In this document: positions 7,087-17,194 of the stretch, one piece after another
How positions within the stretch are numbered: the first letter of the stretch is position 1
How the letters are laid out: each line of letters opens with the position of its first letter
Assembly (NCBI RefSeq): GCF_020176695.1
Contig: NZ_JAIWIA010000042.1
Span: 60,266-124,265 of the forward strand
Direction of reading: 5' to 3'
From: Massilia sp. MS-15
Lineage (GTDB): Bacteria; Pseudomonadota; Gammaproteobacteria; Burkholderiales; Burkholderiaceae_D
Length of the DNA: 64,000 bases
Notes under the pieces: generated by a model
What the model saw: the letters and a program-made list of their open reading frames with translations, nothing else
Told to the model about the DNA's origin: nothing
Database searches by the model: none
Position numbers and translations under genes: made by a program

Positions 7087-9483
7087 CTATAGCGTAATGA
7101 CCACCTGCGCGGCGGGCTGCCTGCGCGGCGCCAGCGCCACTTCGAGCATGCCCTGCCTGCCGTTCCAGCCGAAGCGCACGGGCCGCCCGTCGACCGTCAC
7201 CGCACGCGGCCGGGCCGCGACGTTGTGCACCTTCAGCGCGAAGCCGCGCTCCTGGGGCGACTGGGCCTTGCCGGTCTCGGTGCGCAGCGAGATCTCGAGC
7301 CGGCCGGCGGCATGGCGGCTGGCGAAGCGCACGATCTCGTAGCGTCCTTTCGCGTAGGCGTCGGCGGTCTCGCCGTCGTCGTCGTACATCCGCCCTTCTC
7401 CCGCCGCCACGCTCGGGTGGTGGTAGTAGTGCAGGTCGATCTGGCGCGCCGAATAGTCGCGCGTGCTCTGCACCACCTTTGCCATCGGCACGAAGGCGCC
7501 GGCCCGCACGTATACCGGAATGTGCGCGTCCACCGGCTTGATCACTTCCGTGATGCCGCCGCGGTGCTGCGCGCCCGTATGGAAATCGAACCAGACGCTG
7601 TCCTTGACCGGGAAGTGCACTTCCTGGCGTGTCGCGCCCGGCTCCACCACGGGCGAGACCAGGAAATCGCGTCCCCACAGGTAGCTGGTGGCCATGGCGG
7701 TGGCCTCGTCCTCCTCGAACAGGATGGGACGCATCAGGGGCATGCCGGTCTGGCTGTTGTCGAAGGCGAGCGTGTAGTTATACGGCAGCATCGCGTAGCG
7801 CAGCCACACCGCCTCGCGCGCCAGCACCTTGGCGCGCTCGGAGCGGAACACCGGCTCCGGCGCCACATCGGACTGCGCGTGCGGGCGGAAGATCGGCTGG
7901 AACACGCCGTACTGCAGCCAGCGCACGTACAGCTCGTCGTCCAGCATCGGTCCGGCGAAGCCGCCCAGGTCCGAATGCATGTAGGCCAGGCCCTGCATGC
8001 CCATCTGGAGCGCGATCTCGACCTGCGACTGCAGTCCGCCCCAGCTGCGGCCGACGTCGCCCGACCACGGGATCATGCCGAAGCGCTGCGAACCGGAATA
8101 GCCGGCCCGCATCAGGATGAAGGGGCGCTCGTTTGGAAAGTCCTTGCGGTAGCCCTCGGCCACCAGGCGCGCCCAGTCGTGGCCGTAGATGTTGTGCACC
8201 TGGTCGGCGCCGCGCTTGGCGCCATCGGGCCCATGCTGCACCCAGGACGGATGCACTTCGGGCTCGCCCAGGTCGCCCCACCAGCCGGCCACGCCGCCCG
8301 CCTTCAGCTCCTTGTAGATGTTCCAGAACCATTCTCGGCCCTCGGGGCGGTACAGGTCCACCAGGCCAGTGTTCCCGAAGTAGAAATCGTAGGTGGCCGG
8401 CTTGCCGGCGCCGTCGGTGGCCAGGGCCTGGCGCTGCACCGCTTCCCCCCAGCGCTGCGAGGTGGTCAACACGAAGGGCTCGGTGATCAATACCGTCTTC
8501 ACGCCCCGCTTGCGGAAATCGGCCATCATCCGCTCGGCGTTGGGGAAGCTGTCGCGGTCCCAGGCCAGGTTGCCCATGGTTCCCTTGACTTCCTTGCCGA
8601 ACCAGAACAGGTCGAGCACGACCGCGTCCAGCGGGATCTTCTCCTGCGCGAAGCGCTCGACCACGGCGCGCGTTTCCTGCTCCGTCCTGTAGCCGAAGCG
8701 GCTGGCGAAGTTACCGAAGGCCCAGCGCGGCGGCAGCGGCTGGCGCCCGGTCAGGGCCGTGTAGTTGGCCATGACATCGGCCCAGCTGTCGCCGGCCACC
8801 ACCTGGTAGGTCTTGCGCCCGCCAATCGCCTCGTAGCGCAGGGTGCCGTCGCGGCGGCTGTCGAAGTCGAGCCAGCCCACCTGCGGATTATCGAAGTGCA
8901 GCGCATATTTTTTCGAGGACAGCGCGAGCGGCATCGTGTAATTCAGCAGCATCGAGCGCTTGCCATAGCCGTAGTCGGCCCGGTTATATAGCTGGAAGCG
9001 CTGGCCGCGCCGGTTCATGCCGGCCGCGCGCGCGCCGGCGCCGTACAGGGCTTCGTCGCCGTCGAGCGCGAATTCGATGCTCTCGAGCTTGTCGGCGCGC
9101 GCATAGCCGCCCTTCTCGGCCACCAGCGGCTTGCCCTTGTACAGGTAGCTGATGCGGAAGGGCTTGCGCTCGACCACCACCGTCAGGCCGGGCGTGGCAA
9201 AGCTGATCTGGCGCTCGCCGGCCGTGAGCGTGGCGCCCACGTCCACCGGCGCCAGCACCACCGCGTGCGAGGCCGGGTCGTATTGCTCGCCGTTCGGGAT
9301 GAAGGTGGTCTCGACCACCTGTGCCGAATACGGCTTGATCAGGTAGCGCCCGTCGCCCGTGCGCAGTTCCAGGGTGTCCTGGTGGCGGGCATAGGAGTGC
9401 AGTTCGCGTCCTGCGTTCTGGGCGAAGGCAAGCGGGCTGCAGAGCAGGCCAAGAAGCAGCCGCGCGGTCGTGGTGTTCGTCAT
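7087..9483 (-). CDS. Glycoside hydrolase family 31 (alpha-glucosidase/alpha-xylosidase type), exported
   Basis: A 798-residue protein with a signal peptide (residues 1-22, ending AFAQ). An N-terminal beta-sandwich (about 40-240) precedes the TIM barrel. The expected nucleophile is Asp404 in WWGDLGEPE and the acid/base is Asp476 in WSGDVGRSW. Other GH31 marks are DLFWFGKE, RAGYSGSQR and MHSDLGGF. C-terminal beta domains follow. GH31 enzymes remove alpha-linked glucose, xylose or related sugars by a retaining mechanism. The substrate cannot be fixed from sequence. ATG 9483 is chosen because it gives the signal peptide; the open frame extends to 9549. The gene stands alone and a perfect palindrome sits upstream. 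Confidence 0.9.
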   Translation of the reverse strand: MTNTTTARLLLGLLCSPLAFAQNAGRELHSYARHQDTLELRTGDGRYLIKPYSAQVVETTFIPNGEQYDPASHAVVLAPVDVGATLTAGERQISFATPGLTVVVERKPFRISYLYKGKPLVAEKGGYARADKLESIEFALDGDEALYGAGARAAGMNRRGQRFQLYNRADYGYGKRSMLLNYTMPLALSSKKYALHFDNPQVGWLDFDSRRDGTLRYEAIGGRKTYQVVAGDSWADVMANYTALTGRQPLPPRWAFGNFASRFGYRTEQETRAVVERFAQEKIPLDAVVLDLFWFGKEVKGTMGNLAWDRDSFPNAERMMADFRKRGVKTVLITEPFVLTTSQRWGEAVQRQALATDGAGKPATYDFYFGNTGLVDLYRPEGREWFWNIYKELKAGGVAGWWGDLGEPEVHPSWVQHGPDGAKRGADQVHNIYGHDWARLVAEGYRKDFPNERPFILMRAGYSGSQRFGMIPWSGDVGRSWGGLQSQVEIALQMGMQGLAYMHSDLGGFAGPMLDDELYVRWLQYGVFQPIFRPHAQSDVAPEPVFRSERAKVLAREAVWLRYAMLPYNYTLAFDNSQTGMPLMRPILFEEDEATAMATSYLWGRDFLVSPVVEPGATRQEVHFPVKDSVWFDFHTGAQHRGGITEVIKPVDAHIPVYVRAGAFVPMAKVVQSTRDYSARQIDLHYYHHPSVAAGEGRMYDDDGETADAYAKGRYEIVRFASRHAAGRLEISLRTETGKAQSPQERGFALKVHNVAARPRAVTVDGRPVRFGWNGRQGMLEVALAPRRQPAAQVVITL

Positions 9484-9548
9484 GGGTCTCGGATGGAGTT
9501 GCGGACATGCGTGAGCATGACAGAATTCGGCCGGATGAAAAAGTGCCA

Positions 9549-9565
9549 ATGTAATTTAATTACAT
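9549..9565. promoter_or_regulatory. Perfect 17-bp palindrome upstream of GH31 gene
   Basis: ATGTAATT-T-AATTACAT is a perfect inverted repeat in an AT-rich patch within GC-rich DNA, 66-82 bp upstream of the GH31 start. It has the size and symmetry of a dimeric repressor or activator site. No regulator gene is adjacent and I do not recognise the family. Confidence 0.5.
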
Positions 9566-9616
9566 CAGCACCCGACCGGGCACGCCGGCACCCGCATTCT
9601 CAGCATGAGACGACAC

Positions 9617-9636
9617 GGGCGAGCTTCCTGTCGCCC
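9617..9636 (-). terminator. Hairpin after amidohydrolase gene
   Basis: GGGCGA and TCGCCC form a 6-bp stem with an 8-nt loop, about 25 nt past the amidohydrolase stop on the minus strand. There is no T-run, so terminator function is doubtful. Confidence 0.3.
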
Positions 9637-9660
9637 CTGTAGTCAGACTTCCAGCACGAC

Positions 9661-10680
9661 TCAGCGCAGATACGGCATCACGTTGTTGGCGACCCGCGCC
9701 GTCTCGGCCTCGCTCAGGGGCAGGCGGCGGAAAGCGGCCCAGGCGTCGCGCGGACGGGCGGCGCTGCCGATCGCGGCGTCGGACCCCACCAGCACGCGCT
9801 CCATGCCGACCTGGCGCAGGCGCCGCACCAGGCGCCGCGCGTCGGCCGGCGACAGGCCGGGACGGGCGAAGGCGCCGACATCGATCCATACGTGGCGCAC
9901 GCGCGGATCCTGGCGGGCGGCGGCATCGGCCAGCACCGCCAGCGCGGCCAGCTGCGGCCCGGCCTCGCGTTCGCCCGCATACGCCACCTGCACCGGCACA
10001 TTGGGCGCATGCGGCAGCAGCTGCTCGATCAGCAGGCGCGCCTCGCGCGTGCCGGTCTCGGACGTGCCGGTCTCGGACGTGCCGGTCTCGGACAGCTGCA
10101 GCACGATCGCGATGCCGCGCGCGTTGGCCGAGCGGAACACCCGTTGCAGGCGCTCGATCTGCTCGGGATCGTCCAGCCGGACGCCTCCGGCGGCCGGCTG
10201 CAGCCGGATCGCGCGCCCGAACTCCGCACTGGCGGCGCAGCGCGCCAGCTCGGCCAGCGCATAGTCCTTGAGCGGATCGACGCTGCACAGCGCAACCAGG
10301 CGTTCCGGATATTCCGCGGCCTGGCGCGCCGCCCAGTCGTTCTCGGCGCGCACGCGGCGGTACTCGGCATCCTGGGCGTACTCGGCCTGGCCGTACACAT
10401 AGGCCACCGACAGCACGGCGGCGCGCCCGATACCGGCCGCGTCGAGCTGCGGGATGAGGTCGCGCGCCGAGACCGGGTGCAGGGCGCCGGTGGTCGACAT
10501 GAAGGCCGCCGCGGCCGGGCTGTACACGTACTGGTGGTGATCGGCCAGCGGCATCGCGGCGCCCGCCCGCGGCTGGACGGCGTGTGCGGATGCGCCAGCC
10601 TGGCCGGCGACCGTGGCGGCGCGGGCAGCGCCCGGCAGCAGCGCCAGGGTGGCCGTGAGCAAAACGGAAAGACGCCTCAT
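9661..10680 (-). CDS. Exported amidohydrolase-family protein
   Basis: A 339-residue protein with a signal peptide (MRRLSVLLTATLALLPGAARA). The body looks like the amidohydrolase 2 (metal-dependent TIM barrel) family: ADHHQYVYSPAAAAFM at the first strand, VALCSVDPLKDYALAEL, AIRLQPAAGGVRL, and a late VLVGSDAA that could supply the metal-site Asp. The first motif is ADHHQY rather than the usual DxHxH, so metal binding may differ. A threefold SETGT repeat interrupts the region near residue 200. The start at 10680 is preferred over the longer frame because it opens the signal peptide. The substrate is unknown. Confidence 0.75.
   Translation of the reverse strand: MRRLSVLLTATLALLPGAARAATVAGQAGASAHAVQPRAGAAMPLADHHQYVYSPAAAAFMSTTGALHPVSARDLIPQLDAAGIGRAAVLSVAYVYGQAEYAQDAEYRRVRAENDWAARQAAEYPERLVALCSVDPLKDYALAELARCAASAEFGRAIRLQPAAGGVRLDDPEQIERLQRVFRSANARGIAIVLQLSETGTSETGTSETGTREARLLIEQLLPHAPNVPVQVAYAGEREAGPQLAALAVLADAAARQDPRVRHVWIDVGAFARPGLSPADARRLVRRLRQVGMERVLVGSDAAIGSAARPRDAWAAFRRLPLSEAETARVANNVMPYLR
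10049..10093. repeat. Tandem 15-bp repeat (3 copies) inside amidohydrolase gene
   Basis: Three perfect copies of GTGCCGGTCTCGGAC lie head to tail and encode (SETGT)3 on the minus strand. The unit is a multiple of three, so copy-number change would keep the reading frame. Confidence 0.9.
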
Positions 10681-10859
10681 ACATACACCTCGCAGGTAAT
10701 GGCTGGCCGGCCGTACGCGAACGGCCAAAGCGATATGTTATCGCACCGGCACGAACGCCTGTCAAGATTGCATGTTCCATGCGCCTGGCGTAGCATCGCC
10801 CCCTGCGCACGTTCCAGGCCGCCGGCCCAGGCGCCACACCAGCATCGACAAGGAGACAG

Positions 10860-12374
10860 ATGAAGAACGATATTCCGCCACTGGCGGCCCATCCCGTGAG
10901 CCAGACCCGCTCGTTCATGACGGTGGCGCTGATCGAACTGTGGGAACGCTTCGGCTATTACGGCATGCAGGCCCTGATCGTGTATTTCATGGTCCAGCGC
11001 CTCGGCTTCGCGGACAGCCGCGCCAACCTGGTCTGGGGCGCGGCGGCCGCACTGATCTACGTGGCGCCGGCGATCGGCGGCTGGATCGGCGACAAGGTGC
11101 TCGGCACGCGACGCTGCATGATCCTGGGCGCCCTGATCCTCACCCTCGGCTACGGCCTGATGGCGATCCCTACCACCAATACCTGGATGAGCTTCTCGGC
11201 GCTGGGCGTGATCGTGGTCGGCAACGGCCTGTTCAAGCCGAACACCGCCAACCTGGTGCGCAAGATCTACGAGGGCGACGATTCCAAGATCGACAGCGCC
11301 TTCACCATCTACTACATGGCGGTCAACGTCGGCTCGACCTTCTCGATGCTGGCCACGCCCGCCATCAAGGACTACGTCAACGCCAGCTACGGCGGCGAGC
11401 TCGGCTGGCACGTGGCCTTCGCCGTGTGCAGCGTCGGCCTGTTCGTCGGGCTGCTGACGGTCGGCCTGCTGCGCAAGACGATCGGCCACATCGGCTCGCC
11501 GCCGGACGCGGAGCCGCTGAAGATGGGCCGCCTGCTGGCCGTGCTGGCCGGCGGCGTGCTGGCGGTGGCCGGCTCGGCCGTCATCCTGGAAAACCAGGGC
11601 CTGGCGCGCGCCTTCGTCTACGTGGCGGGCATCGCGGTACTCGGCATCTTCGCCCACCTGATCCGCACCAGCCAGCCGAGCGAGCGCGCGGGCCTGATCG
11701 CGGCCCTGGTATTGACCTTGCAGACGGTGTTCTTCTTCATCTTCTACCAGCAGATGTCGACCTCGCTGTCGCTGTTCGCCCTGCGTAACGTCGACCTCGA
11801 ATTCTCCGTGTTCGGCGCCCACCTCTGGACCTGGTCGCCGGCCCAGTTCCAGGCCCTGAACGCGATCTGGATCATGGTCCTGAGCCCGGTGCTGGCCTGG
11901 ATCTACACCCGCGCCGGCAGCAGCGGCAAGGACATCTCGATCGCCGCCAAGTTCGCGCTCGGCTTCGCGGTGGTGGCGGCCGGCTTCTTCACCTATGGCG
12001 TGGCCGGCAGCTTCGCGGTGGGCGGCCTGACCTCGTCCTGGATCATGATCGCCGGCTATGGCCTGTACTCGCTGGGTGAACTGCTGGTGAGCGGCCTGGG
12101 CCTGGCGATGATCGCGCGCTACGTGCCGGCGCGCATGGGCGGCTTCATGATGGGCGCCTATTTCGTCGCGGTCGGCATCTCGCAATACCTGGGCGGCGTG
12201 GTGGCCAACCTGGCCGCGGTGCCGGAAGGGATGAGCGATCCGCTGCAGACCCTGCCGGTGTACACCAGCCTGTTCAACAAGCTGGGCCTGGCGGCCATCG
12301 CCTGTACCCTGATCGCGCTGGCCGCGCTGCCGCTGATGCGGCGCCTGACGGCGACCCACCACGCACATCAGTAG
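10860..12374 (+). CDS. POT/PTR2-family proton-dependent oligopeptide transporter
   Basis: A 504-residue inner membrane protein with many hydrophobic helices (about 14). It has the POT signature ELWERFGYYGMQALIVYF, whose ExxERFxYYG motif takes part in proton coupling. It also has the second conserved stretch with GNGLFKPNTANLVRKIYEG and FTIYYMAVNVGS. POT proteins import di- and tripeptides with protons, and the length matches DtpA/YdgR types. The ribosome site AGGAGA lies 4 bp before the ATG. The gene is alone, with a REP-like element just after its stop. Confidence 0.95.
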   Translation: MKNDIPPLAAHPVSQTRSFMTVALIELWERFGYYGMQALIVYFMVQRLGFADSRANLVWGAAAALIYVAPAIGGWIGDKVLGTRRCMILGALILTLGYGLMAIPTTNTWMSFSALGVIVVGNGLFKPNTANLVRKIYEGDDSKIDSAFTIYYMAVNVGSTFSMLATPAIKDYVNASYGGELGWHVAFAVCSVGLFVGLLTVGLLRKTIGHIGSPPDAEPLKMGRLLAVLAGGVLAVAGSAVILENQGLARAFVYVAGIAVLGIFAHLIRTSQPSERAGLIAALVLTLQTVFFFIFYQQMSTSLSLFALRNVDLEFSVFGAHLWTWSPAQFQALNAIWIMVLSPVLAWIYTRAGSSGKDISIAAKFALGFAVVAAGFFTYGVAGSFAVGGLTSSWIMIAGYGLYSLGELLVSGLGLAMIARYVPARMGGFMMGAYFVAVGISQYLGGVVANLAAVPEGMSDPLQTLPVYTSLFNKLGLAAIACTLIALAALPLMRRLTATHHAHQ

Positions 12375-12390
12375 GCTGGCAGCACCACGA

Positions 12391-12504
12391 ACCGTAGGGT
12401 GGGCAGGTCTCCTGCCCACGCGGTGATACTTGGGGCTGGGCAGACGCACTGACTGATCCAGCCAGGCTTGAACGCGTGGGCGGAAAATCCGCCCACCCTA
12501 CGGT
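12391..12504. repeat. REP-like inverted repeat pair (GTAGGGTGGGC family)
   Basis: ACCGTAGGGTGGGCAGG (from 12391) and its reverse counterpart GCCCACCCTACGGT (ending 12504) frame about 80 bp. Each arm also folds on itself: GTGGGCAGG..CCTGCCCAC and GGGCGGAAAATCCGCCC. Such GTAGGGTGGGC palindromes occur dispersed between genes in several proteobacteria and are mobilised by, or derived from, RAYT-type transposases. No transposase gene is nearby. This pair could act as a terminator or processing signal for the POT transcript. Confidence 0.75.
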
Positions 12505-12535
12505 ATCATGGCTGACCAGTTTGACGGATGCCAGC

Positions 12536-13752
12536 ATGCCTACCACTTCCCCGACCGCTCCCCCGACCGCTGCGCGCGCCCTGCGCGCCCTCCAGCTCGC
12601 CCAGCGCGTGCACGCCATCGAACCCTTCCGGGTCATGGAAATGGTGAAGGCCGCGGGCGACATGAAGCGCAGCGGCACCGACGTCATCAGCATGAGCGTG
12701 GGCGAGCCGGATTTCGGCGCGCCCGAGATCGTCGCCCATGCCGCGATGCGGGCGATCCAGGCCGGCGCTACCCAATACACCGACTCGCTCGGCCTGCGCG
12801 AGCTGCGCGAGGCGATCTCCGGCCACTACGCCGCGGTCCATGGGCTGGACATCGATCCGGGCCGCATCGTGGTCACCGCCGGCGCCTCGGCCGGCCTGCT
12901 GCTGGCCTGCGCGGCGCTGGTGGACGAGGGCGACGAAGTCCTGATGCCCGATCCCTGCTACCCCTGCAACCGGCATTTCGTGGCGAGCTTCGGCGGCACG
13001 CCGGTGCTGGTGCCGGCATCGAGCGAAGACCGCTACCAGCTCGGCGCCGCCCACGTTGAGGGGCACTGGGGCCCGCACACCCGCGGCGTGCTGGTCGCAT
13101 CTCCCTCGAACCCGACCGGCACCTCGATGACGCCGCAGCAGCTGCGCGCGATGCTGGCCGCGGTGCGCGCCCGTGGTGGCTTTGCCATCATCGACGAGAT
13201 CTACCAGGGCCTGAGCTACGGCCACAAGCCGCTGAGCGCACTGGCGCTCGACCCCGACGCGATCACCGTGAACAGCTTCTCGAAATACTTCAGCATGACC
13301 GGCTGGCGCCTCGGCTGGCTGGTGGTGCCGCAGGCGCTGGTACCGGTGTTCGAGAAACTGGCGCAGAACCTGTTCATCTGCGCGCCCACCATCGCCCAGC
13401 AAGCCGCGCTGGCCTGTTTCACGCCCGAGGCGCTTGCCATCTACGAGGAGCGCCGGCTGGCCTTCCAGCGTCGGCGCGACCTGTTGGTGCCGGCCCTGCG
13501 CGCGCTCGGCTTCACGGTGCCGGTGATGCCCGACGGCGCCTTCTACGTGTATGCCGACATCGCGTCGGTCGCGCATCCGCACTGCGGCGACAGCAACGCC
13601 TTCGCCTGGTCGCTGCTGCGCGAGGCGGGCGTGGCGATCGTGCCGGGTGACGACTTCGGCGTGGCGGCGCCGCAGCGGCACGTGCGCTTTTCCTACGCCA
13701 CGCGGCTGGAACGGATCGAAGAGGCGCTGGCGCGCCTGGAGCGCTTCCTCGG

Positions 13753-13756
<4 letters not shown>
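12536..13756 (+). CDS. Class I/II pyridoxal-phosphate aminotransferase
   Basis: A 406-residue fold-type I aminotransferase. The PLP-binding lysine is Lys250 in SFSKYFSMTGWRLGW. Other family marks are MSVGEPDFGAP near the N-terminus, SPSNPTGT in the middle, and IDEIYQGLSYG with the Asp/Tyr that contact PLP. It should transfer amino groups between an amino acid and a 2-oxo acid; aspartate- or alanine-type substrates are possible. ATG 12536 is used. The frame opens earlier at 12476, but that part lies in the repeat element. The last 4 bp overlap the stop of the convergent kinase gene. Confidence 0.9.
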
Positions 13757-15110
<1,354 letters not shown>

Positions 15111-15114
<4 letters not shown>

Positions 15115-16580
15115 TCGTCCGGACCAGCGCGGTAGGCGGACCCGAACAGTACCCCGTCGACGGGCGCTGCAATCGGCTCGATCTCGAGTCCGTCCTCCGT
15201 GATCCGGTACTCGCGCACGTCATGGCTATGGCTGCTGCCACGCACCTTGACCACTGCCATGTACCTGCGCACCTGGCCATCGACTTCGGCGTAGCGCATG
15301 CCAACCATCGCATCCGTGATATACGCCATGTCGGGACGGGTGTAGTTCATGTTGTACGCGTGTTCGTCGAGGCCGATGGTCACCAGGGCCGATACCCCGC
15401 GCTTGGCCAGGCTGCAAAGCAGGCGGAACACCCCGTCGCGCAGGTCGCGCCGGCACTCGGGCGCCAGGTAGAGCGACAGTTCCGACAGCGAATCGATGAC
15501 CACCCGGCTGGCGCTGCTGCGCGCAATAGCCTGCATCAGCTCGTCTTCCAGTTCCTCGAGGGTCAGGTCCACCATCCGGCTCTCGACCACGCTGACCCGC
15601 CCGGACTGGACCATGGTTGCCAGTTCGGCGTTGCGCAGGCGCGAGGTGCCTTTTTCAAAGCACATCAGTACCCCGGTCTCGCCGCACGCGACGCCGACTT
15701 GCAGGAAGCGGGTGCCGAGGATGGTCTTGCCGGAACCGGTCGGGCCGATGACGAGCAGCGAATGGCCTTGCGGAAGGCCGCCGTGCAGCAGTTCGTCCAG
15801 GCCGGGGGTGCCGGTCGGGATGCGGCGCGGATTGGCATCGACCGCCGTGCCCGGCAACCGGTCGGCAGCCAGGGGCGGCAGCAGGCGCGGGTAGACACGC
15901 AGGCCGTCATCAGTGATGCGAAAGCTGTGCGTACCGCTCATGTGGGCCTGGCCGCGCATCTTGACGATGCGGATCTTGCGCACGCTGGCATCGCGTTCGG
16001 TCTGCTGGCTCAGCGCGATCATGCCGTCGGCCACCGTCATGATCGGATTGGTCTCGGTATCGTCGTGCTGGTATTCGCCGATCAGGAAGGTGGTCGCCAT
16101 CCAGCTGGTCATGCGGGTGCCGAGTTCCTGCACGAAGTGCTGCAGGTCGCTCATGCCCTCGTTGCCGTTGCGCGCGGTCTGGATCACGGAACGGAAGGAA
16201 TCGACAAACACCAGGCCGGGGGCGAAGTCCTCGACTTCCCGCGTGATACGCTCGAGCACGCCGTTGAAATCGCCGGCGCGCAGGTCGCCTGCGAGGTTGA
16301 CATAGCGGATCACGCTGCCGACCTTGTCCATGTCGAAGAAGGAATACTGCTGCTGGTAGCGCAGCATCTTCAGCGGCGGCTCGCCCAGCACGGTGAAGAA
16401 CAGCGCGCGCCGCTGCGCACTGGCAAGCGCAAACATGATCTGGTGCGCCATGGTCGTCTTGCCGCAACCCGGAGAACCGGTGATCATGTTGAACGAAAAC
16501 TCATTCAGGCCACCACCCAGCAGGATATCGAGCCCGGGTACACCAGTTTTCAATTTCCCCAAGCTTACTTTGTCGCTCAT
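15111..16580 (-). CDS. KaiC-like double RecA-domain ATPase
   Basis: A 489-residue protein with two KaiC/RecA modules. Walker A motifs are GSPGCGKTT (35-43) and GPTGSGKTI (279-287). Each module opens with the KaiC-type pattern TGVPGLDILLGGGL or TGTPGLDELLHGGLP. Walker B-like strands are LVFVDSF (123-129) and VVIDSLSELS. Compared with cyanobacterial KaiC from memory, the paired catalytic glutamates after Walker A are altered (VLGEP in module 1, FEKG in module 2). The Ser/Thr phosphosite pair before ITD is replaced by AY (MAYITDAMV). It is therefore probably an ATP-dependent signalling switch rather than a phosphorylating clock. No kaiA or kaiB is present. It abuts the upstream small gene with no gap. 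Confidence 0.93.
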
Positions 16581-16976
16581 CTATTTCTGCTCCTGTGCAT
16601 GCGTCTGCTGGCCTGCGGCACATTCCGCAGTGGTCGTTGCCGACGCGAGCAGGCGCTCGGTCAGCCCCTCACCGATCAGCGTGGCAAGCAATTGGGTGAA
16701 GGTGCGCAGCAAGGCCTCATTGGCTGCGCTCGCGCGCGCGGCGTCGACCGAGGCCAGGCGTTCTTGCAGCGCGGTAAAGAGCTGCTCGGGCGAGCGGCAA
16801 GGCTGCGGCGGGACCATCCATGCATGCTCGGGACCCACCACGTGGCAGGCACGGCCGAACAAAGCACAAAAGCCGCTTTCGCCGATCAAGGGGCACAAAT
16901 GCTGCGCGATACGCCGCCATGGCGAGAGCCAGGCGGAGCTAGCGGTAAGCTGTGCCGGCATGCCATTGCTAGTCAT
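16581..16976 (-). CDS. Small uncharacterised protein leading the KaiC-kinase operon
   Basis: A 131-residue soluble protein whose stop codon directly abuts the KaiC-like start. Recognisable stretches are WRRIAQHLCPLIGESGFCAL, then EQLFTALQERLA, and a helical end with LLRTFTQLLATLIGEGLTER. It looks all-helical with no known catalytic motif. I recall similar unnamed proteins beside KaiC-like genes in other betaproteobacteria, but assign no family. The strict linkage suggests an adaptor or sensor for the ATPase and kinase. The start is uncertain: ATG 16976 and ATG 16961 both lack a good ribosome site, and the frame is open to 17087. Confidence 0.7.
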   Translation of the reverse strand: MTSNGMPAQLTASSAWLSPWRRIAQHLCPLIGESGFCALFGRACHVVGPEHAWMVPPQPCRSPEQLFTALQERLASVDAARASAANEALLRTFTQLLATLIGEGLTERLLASATTTAECAAGQQTHAQEQK

Positions 16977-17063
16977 CGTGGTTGTATTGAGGAACAATTC
17001 ATGCCAGTGTGCGTGGCCGATGTCCCGACACGGGGCATCGACAGGGTCGACCGTACAAGCCAC

Positions 17064-17069
17064 ATTATA
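17064..17069 (-). promoter_or_regulatory. -10 box of KaiC-like operon
   Basis: A perfect TATAAT on the minus strand lies about 90 bp before the small-protein start. The hexamer 17-18 bp upstream (around TCAGCG) is a poor -35, so an activator or another sigma factor may be needed. Confidence 0.4.
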
Positions 17070-17194
17070 GCTTGGGAGGCTTGGCACGCTGACCGATTTG
17101 CAATTTTCTTCCCATGTCTTTTTACGGCGTCAAACAAGTATTCCCGCTAAGATACATATCGCCGCGCCTTTGCGCTCATCCACGTCGGGTTACC

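Noticed and set aside
9560..9660. Possible tRNA-like segment downstream of the amidohydrolase gene
   Set aside because: Only a short hairpin and a loop-like motif are present. No cloverleaf can be drawn.
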